The notes under the pieces were generated by a model that was not told the DNA's origin, did not search any database, and saw only the letters and a program-made list of their open reading frames with translations. The translations under genes were made by a program, and so were the position numbers. 10,091 bases of DNA from Chloroflexota bacterium (GTDB taxonomy: Bacteria > Chloroflexota > Dehalococcoidia > Bin125): NCBI GenBank assembly GCA_027296805.1, contig JAPUIR010000251.1, positions 1 through 10,091 of the forward strand. Reading direction: 5' to 3'. Shown here piece after piece: positions 6,018 through 10,091 of the stretch (position 1 is the stretch's first letter; the number at the start of each line of letters is the position of its first letter).

Positions 6018-6983
6018 TTGACAACCCAGGTCGACAACCCTGCCGACAGCCTGCAGGCAATCATCAGCAACGTCGAACAGGTCATCCTCGGCAAGCGGAT
6101 GGAAGTGCGGCAGGCGGTCATCGCTCTCATCAGCGACGGCCATCTCCTGGTGGAGGACGTGCCCGGGACCGGCAAAACGATGCTGGCTCGTGCCCTGGCG
6201 ATCACGACGGGTTGTCGCTTCAGCCGCATCCAATTCACCCCCGACCTGCTGCCCTCCGATGTCACCGGCGTCTCCATCTACAACCAGAAAGACGGTGAGT
6301 TCGAATTTCGGCCCGGCCCAATCCAGGCCGAGGTTGTGCTGGCCGACGAGATCAATCGCGCGACGCCCAAGACCCAGTCGGCCCTGTTGGAGGCGATGGA
6401 GGAGCGCCAGATCACCGTGGATGGTGTGACGCGTCCCCTGCCCAAGCCGTTCATGGTGATGGCCACCCAGAACCCCATTGAGTACGAGGGCACGTTCCCG
6501 CTTCCCGAGGCCCAACTCGATCGCTTCTTGATGCGCATTCATCTGGGCTACCCGGACCACAGCGACGAGGTGGCGGTGCTGGAAGGCCAACAGACCCAGC
6601 ATCCCATTCACGATCTCAAGGCGGCCGCCTCCAACGAGACCGTCCGGCACCTGCAAGCGGCCGTGCGCGACATTTGGGTCGACCCGCTGATCAAGGAGTA
6701 CATCGTGCAGGTCGTGGCGGCCACCCGTCACCACGATTCGGTCTACCTCGGCGCCTCGCCGCGCGGTTCGCTGGCGCTGTTCCGTGCCTCGCAAGCTCAA
6801 TCGTTGCTGGACGGGCGCGACTACGTGGTGCCCGACGATATCAAGTCGCTCGCGTACCCGACCCTCGGGCACCGCATCATCATCAGCCCGTCCGCGCAGG
6901 TGCGCAGCATCGACGCCCGGCAAGTGATCGAGGATGTCTTGGACCAGGCTCCGGTCCCCGGTTCACGCGTGGGCGTGAGCTGA
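6018..6983 (+). CDS. MoxR family AAA+ ATPase
   Basis: Cytosolic AAA+ ATPase of the MoxR class, thought to act as a chaperone-like remodeller for partner proteins, often those with VWA or DUF58 domains encoded next to it. With the TTG start at 6018 it has 321 residues, the usual size. It shows [11 protein letters not shown] near the start and Walker [10 protein letters not shown] with the catalytic Lys at 53. The MoxR hallmark [12 protein letters not shown] follows Walker A, Walker [11 protein letters not shown] has D110/E111, and sensor 1 lies in [20 protein letters not shown] (N152). The C-terminal lid motif GASPRGS is at 245-251. The reading frame extends upstream to GTG 5892, but GAGGG at 6006-6010 favours 6018. 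DUF58 and transglutaminase-like genes follow directly, the common MoxR-DUF58-TgpA-type arrangement. Its substrate is not shown by the sequence. Confidence 0.95.
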   Translation: MTTQVDNPADSLQAIISNVEQVILGKRMEVRQAVIALISDGHLLVEDVPGTGKTMLARALAITTGCRFSRIQFTPDLLPSDVTGVSIYNQKDGEFEFRPGPIQAEVVLADEINRATPKTQSALLEAMEERQITVDGVTRPLPKPFMVMATQNPIEYEGTFPLPEAQLDRFLMRIHLGYPDHSDEVAVLEGQQTQHPIHDLKAAASNETVRHLQAAVRDIWVDPLIKEYIVQVVAATRHHDSVYLGASPRGSLALFRASQAQSLLDGRDYVVPDDIKSLAYPTLGHRIIISPSAQVRSIDARQVIEDVLDQAPVPGSRVGVS

Positions 6984-6990
6984 GTTCGCC

Positions 6991-8334
6991 GTGGGGATTC
7001 GCTCACTCTATGGGGCGACATTCGGGGAGCGGCGTGCGCTCACGTTCGTCGTGATCCTGCTTTTCGTCGTGTTTGGCATTGGTTTCTCCACCAGCTTCTG
7101 GCTCCCGCTGCGTCTCGGCTACCTGCTGCTCTTTGGGCTGGTGCTCGCGGCGGGCTGGACCTGGCTCAGTGGCCGCGGCCTGCGGGTGCGGATGGCGCGG
7201 GACAGCGAGCGGGTCCAGGCCGGCCAAACGATCATCGAGCGGATCGAGATCAACAACGACATCAGCGTGCCCAAGCTCTGGATCGAGATCGAAGAGCTGT
7301 CGAACCTGCCGGACCACGAGTCGAAGCACATCGTTTCGCTGGGCGGGAAGCAGCGCCGCAACTGGCGCGTGGAAACCATCTGCCGTCGTCGGGGCTTGTT
7401 CACCCTGGGACCGATCGTGGTGCGCAGCGGCGATCCCTTCGACCTCTTCCACGTTGAGCGGGAGTTCGGGCGGCCCCAGCAACTTTTGGTCTACCCGAGG
7501 CCTCTCGAACTGCCGCGCTACTCGGTGCCGCCGGCCAATCTGCCGGGCGAGGGGCGCTTTCGTCGGCGCACGCACTACATCACGCCCAACGCCTCTGGCC
7601 TGCGCGACTACGAGCCGGGCGACAGCGTCAACCGCATCCACTGGCCCAGCAGCTTGCGCACGGGCAAGCTCCTGGTCAAGACGTTCGAGCTCGACCCTGG
7701 CTCCCACATGTGGGTCGTGCTCGATCTCAACCGATCGGACCACGCCGGCGAAGGCGACGAATCCACAATGGAGTACGGGGTCACGGCGGCCGCCTCCGTG
7801 TCGCGCCATTTCCTGACCCAGAGCCGCTCCGTGGGCCTGATGATGTTTGGGCGGGGCTTGGAGAGCGTGGAGCCCGACCGCGGCGGCCAGCACCTGAACC
7901 GCTTGCTGGAGGCGCTCGCCGTGGCTGAGCCGGTGGGCGACGTCCCGCTCTCGACACTGCTCTTCCAGCAGGCCCGACGCTGGGGACGTCACACCACGCT
8001 GGTCGTGATCACCGCGGCCACGGACGAGCGCTGGGTGGCCGCCCTGCGTTCGCTGGTGCACCGGGGAGTGAAGGCCGCCGTCATCCAACTGGATCTTGAG
8101 TCCTTCGGCGGGCGGGGCGGCGCCGAATTGATCGAGGCGTCGCTGCGCGCGAGCGGGGTACAGGTCAATCGCGTCTCCCAGGGCGACTCCCTTCCGGCGG
8201 TGCTGGTGGGTGCCGCCGGCGGGCGCGGTATTGGTGAAAGTGGTGTCGTGGCACATCTGCCGGGCCCGAGGGCCAGCGCCGTCGACGACGGCACGGAGAG
8301 CGGCACTCCCGCCGAAGCAGAGGTGCCGGCATGA
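6991..8334 (+). CDS. DUF58 domain-containing membrane protein
   Basis: Membrane-anchored protein of the DUF58 family, typically paired with MoxR ATPases; its biochemical function is not established. The 447 residues start with a short basic segment and two hydrophobic helices (about 16-35 and 40-58). A beta-rich part follows with the GLFTLGP..VRSGDPFDLF pattern (about 135-153). The family signature is around 203-232, with DYEPGDSVNRIHW and KLLVKTFE. A VWA-like fold follows, beginning at WVVLDLN (241-247), although a full MIDAS motif is not evident. The C-terminal 40 or so residues are Gly/Ala/Glu-rich and look disordered. The start is a GTG at 6991, 7 nt after the moxR stop; the nearby ATG at 7010 is out of frame. 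The stop overlaps the next start as ATGA, which implies coupling. Confidence 0.93.
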   Translation: MGIRSLYGATFGERRALTFVVILLFVVFGIGFSTSFWLPLRLGYLLLFGLVLAAGWTWLSGRGLRVRMARDSERVQAGQTIIERIEINNDISVPKLWIEIEELSNLPDHESKHIVSLGGKQRRNWRVETICRRRGLFTLGPIVVRSGDPFDLFHVEREFGRPQQLLVYPRPLELPRYSVPPANLPGEGRFRRRTHYITPNASGLRDYEPGDSVNRIHWPSSLRTGKLLVKTFELDPGSHMWVVLDLNRSDHAGEGDESTMEYGVTAAASVSRHFLTQSRSVGLMMFGRGLESVEPDRGGQHLNRLLEALAVAEPVGDVPLSTLLFQQARRWGRHTTLVVITAATDERWVAALRSLVHRGVKAAVIQLDLESFGGRGGAELIEASLRASGVQVNRVSQGDSLPAVLVGAAGGRGIGESGVVAHLPGPRASAVDDGTESGTPAEAEVPA

Positions 8335-10091
8335 CCGCGCGCGATGCGATCCGCGGCACACAGCCGATCATCGATCCGGTGGCGTTGATCCGCTCCCGCG
8401 ACCGGGCGCCGGAACGCACATCGGCGACCCAGGAGAGTCCGTGGTGGCGCTCCATGGAGTGGAGCATCACCGCTGTGATGGTGATCCTCGTCTTCCTCCC
8501 GGTGCTGAACAGCATCATGACGGCCGGCTGGCTCGCGGATCTGCCCAATCTGCGGCTGGTGGGCTTCATTGCGCTGGCCGTTGCCGCGATCCTGGCGGCC
8601 TCACCCCTGCATTGGTCGCTGGGTGCGCTGATCAGCCTGCCCGTGGGTGCGGTCGTGGTGTTCTGGCAGGTCCTGACGACCGAGACCGTGAGCAACCAAG
8701 CTTTCTTCTTCGATCGTTTCGAGGCGCTCTGGTTCCGTCTCGAGGACTGGTTCACGCAGGCGTTCAACTCCGGCATCACGACCGACAACCTGCCCTTCGT
8801 GCTGTTCTTGGTCGTCGTTTCCTGGATCTTGGTCTTCTTCGGCGCCTTCGCGGTCTTCCGTGGCCGGCACCCCTGGCTGTTGATCATCTCGATGGGGATC
8901 ATGCTGTCGATCAATGTGAGCTACCTGGACGGGAAGCAGTGGGACTGGAACTTCGCCTTCTTCGCCGCCGGCGCTGGGCTGCTCGTAATGCGGACCAACC
9001 TGCTGCGCCGGATGGTGGATTGGCGTTCGGAGGGGACCCGTTTCCCGGATTTCATCAGCATCTCGTTCGTCGTCGCCACCGTCTTCGCGATCGCCACGCT
9101 GATACTCTTCACGCGCGTCTTGCCGCGACCCGACGAATCCGCCGCCCTGAACAACTTCTGGGACGATGTCACCTCGCCCTTCGGCGACCTCAGCGACGAC
9201 TTTGCGCGCCTGTTTAGCGGCATTGACTCGGCGCGCGGTGCGCCGATCCATAGCTTCGGGGACAACTTCGTGCTGCAGGGCGATATCAACCCGGGCGATC
9301 AGATCGTCCTGCGGGTCGATTCGCCGGAACCCGGTCTGCTGCGCGGCGCCACCTACGACCGCTATACCGCGCGCGGCTGGCAGCAGTCGCAGACCGTGAC
9401 CTCTCCGCTGGCCGAGGATTCTCCCGTCCAGCCCAGCAACAGCAGTGCGGAGCCTTACCGCGATCGCCGCAACGTGACCACGCGTCTGTCGGTGGAAAGT
9501 TCACCGCGCGCGCTCTTCTCCTTCGGGGTGCCCACCCAAGTCAACAGGCCAGTGGATCTGCAGCAGACCGCCCCCGCCGTGGCGCGGCTAGAACTCGGCG
9601 ATCCGACGTCGGTCGCGGCGCAGGATCTCCAGATCGTGATCGCCACCATCGCGGAGCGTTCGGAAGAGCGTCCTCTGACCGAGGCGGAGACACTGGGTCT
9701 CATCCCCTCCGAATACGACGTGATTGGCCTCACGAACTCACTCGACGACGGCAGTATCGAAACGATCACGGTGCAGAGCTCCCCCCAGAACGCGGACGTC
9801 GTCGCGATCCGTTCGCCGGACAAGGTCCGCGCGGGCTTCACCTATCAGGTGCAGGGCAGCGTCTCCAACGCGGAGGCGGGGGCCTTGCAACTCGCCGGGC
9901 AGGACTACCCGCTTTGGGTGCGAGAGGGTTTCCTCTCGCTACCGTCCAGCCTCGACGCGGACGACCGCGCTCGCTTGCAGGGGTTCGCGGTATCGATCTT
10001 GCAGGAGTTCGGGGCTGCGACTCCCTATGACGCGGCGGCGGCGATCGAGGCGTTCCTGAGGTCGGCCCCGCTCTTCGATGCGCAGGGCAAT
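8331..10091 (+). CDS. Transglutaminase-like (TgpA-type) multi-pass membrane protein, 3' end outside window
   Basis: The frame is open from ATG 8331 to the right edge, giving 587 codons without a stop. A cytosolic N-terminus (about 1-42) precedes roughly seven hydrophobic helices: about 45-64, 76-94, 97-115, 155-176, 181-197, 206-220 and 242-262. A large extracytoplasmic region follows. Near the edge are patterns typical of the lead-in to a transglutaminase core: FTYQVQGSVSNAE, then YPLWVREGFLSLP (526-538) and TPYDAAAAIEAFLR (564-577). The Cys-His-Asp triad would lie beyond the window, so catalysis cannot be judged. AGAGG at 8319-8323 is 7 nt before the ATG, and the start overlaps the DUF58 stop as ATGA. 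Such proteins, fused DUF3488/transglutaminase types, commonly close MoxR-DUF58 operons. The role is probably envelope protein or peptide processing or cross-linking, by inference only. Confidence 0.9.
   Translation, partial: MTARDAIRGTQPIIDPVALIRSRDRAPERTSATQESPWWRSMEWSITAVMVILVFLPVLNSIMTAGWLADLPNLRLVGFIALAVAAILAASPLHWSLGALISLPVGAVVVFWQVLTTETVSNQAFFFDRFEALWFRLEDWFTQAFNSGITTDNLPFVLFLVVVSWILVFFGAFAVFRGRHPWLLIISMGIMLSINVSYLDGKQWDWNFAFFAAGAGLLVMRTNLLRRMVDWRSEGTRFPDFISISFVVATVFAIATLILFTRVLPRPDESAALNNFWDDVTSPFGDLSDDFARLFSGIDSARGAPIHSFGDNFVLQGDINPGDQIVLRVDSPEPGLLRGATYDRYTARGWQQSQTVTSPLAEDSPVQPSNSSAEPYRDRRNVTTRLSVESSPRALFSFGVPTQVNRPVDLQQTAPAVARLELGDPTSVAAQDLQIVIATIAERSEERPLTEAETLGLIPSEYDVIGLTNSLDDGSIETITVQSSPQNADVVAIRSPDKVRAGFTYQVQGSVSNAEAGALQLAGQDYPLWVREGFLSLPSSLDADDRARLQGFAVSILQEFGAATPYDAAAAIEAFLRSAPLFDAQGN

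Noticed and set aside
4927..6021. Plus-strand open frame opposite the upstream M23 gene and running through the divergent spacer
   Set aside because: Its composition is Gly/Arg/His-rich shadow sequence with no motif, and it would run into the moxR start in another frame.
6018..6023. TTGACA resembling a perfect -35 box
   Set aside because: It coincides with the moxR TTG start codon and the following ACA. No -10-like hexamer lies 16-18 bp downstream.
1..10091. CRISPR array, tRNA, insertion sequence or phage genes
   Set aside because: No spaced repeat array, tRNA-like cloverleaf, transposase or integrase motif, or terminal inverted repeats were found on reading both strands.

Overview
The window is a GC-rich bacterial chromosome segment with densely packed housekeeping and cell-envelope genes. 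I see no mobile element, tRNA, rRNA or CRISPR array. The order dnaK-dnaJ-prmA-rsmE is the classic class-I heat-shock cluster downstream section (hrcA-grpE-dnaK-dnaJ-prmA-rsmE) known from Firmicutes and Chloroflexota. It is not the actinobacterial dnaK-grpE-dnaJ-hspR order. Together with high GC, frequent GTG/TTG starts, lipoprotein M23 peptidases and a MoxR/DUF58/transglutaminase cluster, I favour Chloroflexota. This is an inference from gene order and protein style, not a database result.

Left part (1-3530, plus strand): the C-terminal third of DnaK enters from the left edge. It is followed by a 114-bp spacer with a strong hairpin and a possible dnaJ promoter, then dnaJ (type I, four zinc CxxCxGxG repeats), prmA (ribosomal protein L11 methyltransferase) and rsmE (16S rRNA m3U1498 methyltransferase). 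The prmA 5' end carries three 18-bp repeats and has an ambiguous start. rsmE overlaps the end of prmA by 50 bp. These genes join protein folding to ribosome modification.

Middle part (3527-5826, minus strand): two tandem paralogous lipoproteins, each with a shared N-terminal beta-rich domain and a C-terminal M23 (LytM-type) zinc metallopeptidase domain with all expected ligands. The second ends tail-to-tail on rsmE, and the two stop codons interlock.

Right part (6018-10091, plus strand): a MoxR AAA+ ATPase, a DUF58 membrane protein and a multi-pass transglutaminase-like (TgpA-type) membrane protein cut by the right edge. They are tightly coupled (7-bp gap, then an ATGA overlap). They diverge from the M23 pair across a spacer of about 190 bp that should hold both promoters. 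The M23 lipoproteins and the MoxR-DUF58-transglutaminase genes may form a functionally linked envelope-remodelling neighbourhood, but no single element in the window is clearly a new system.
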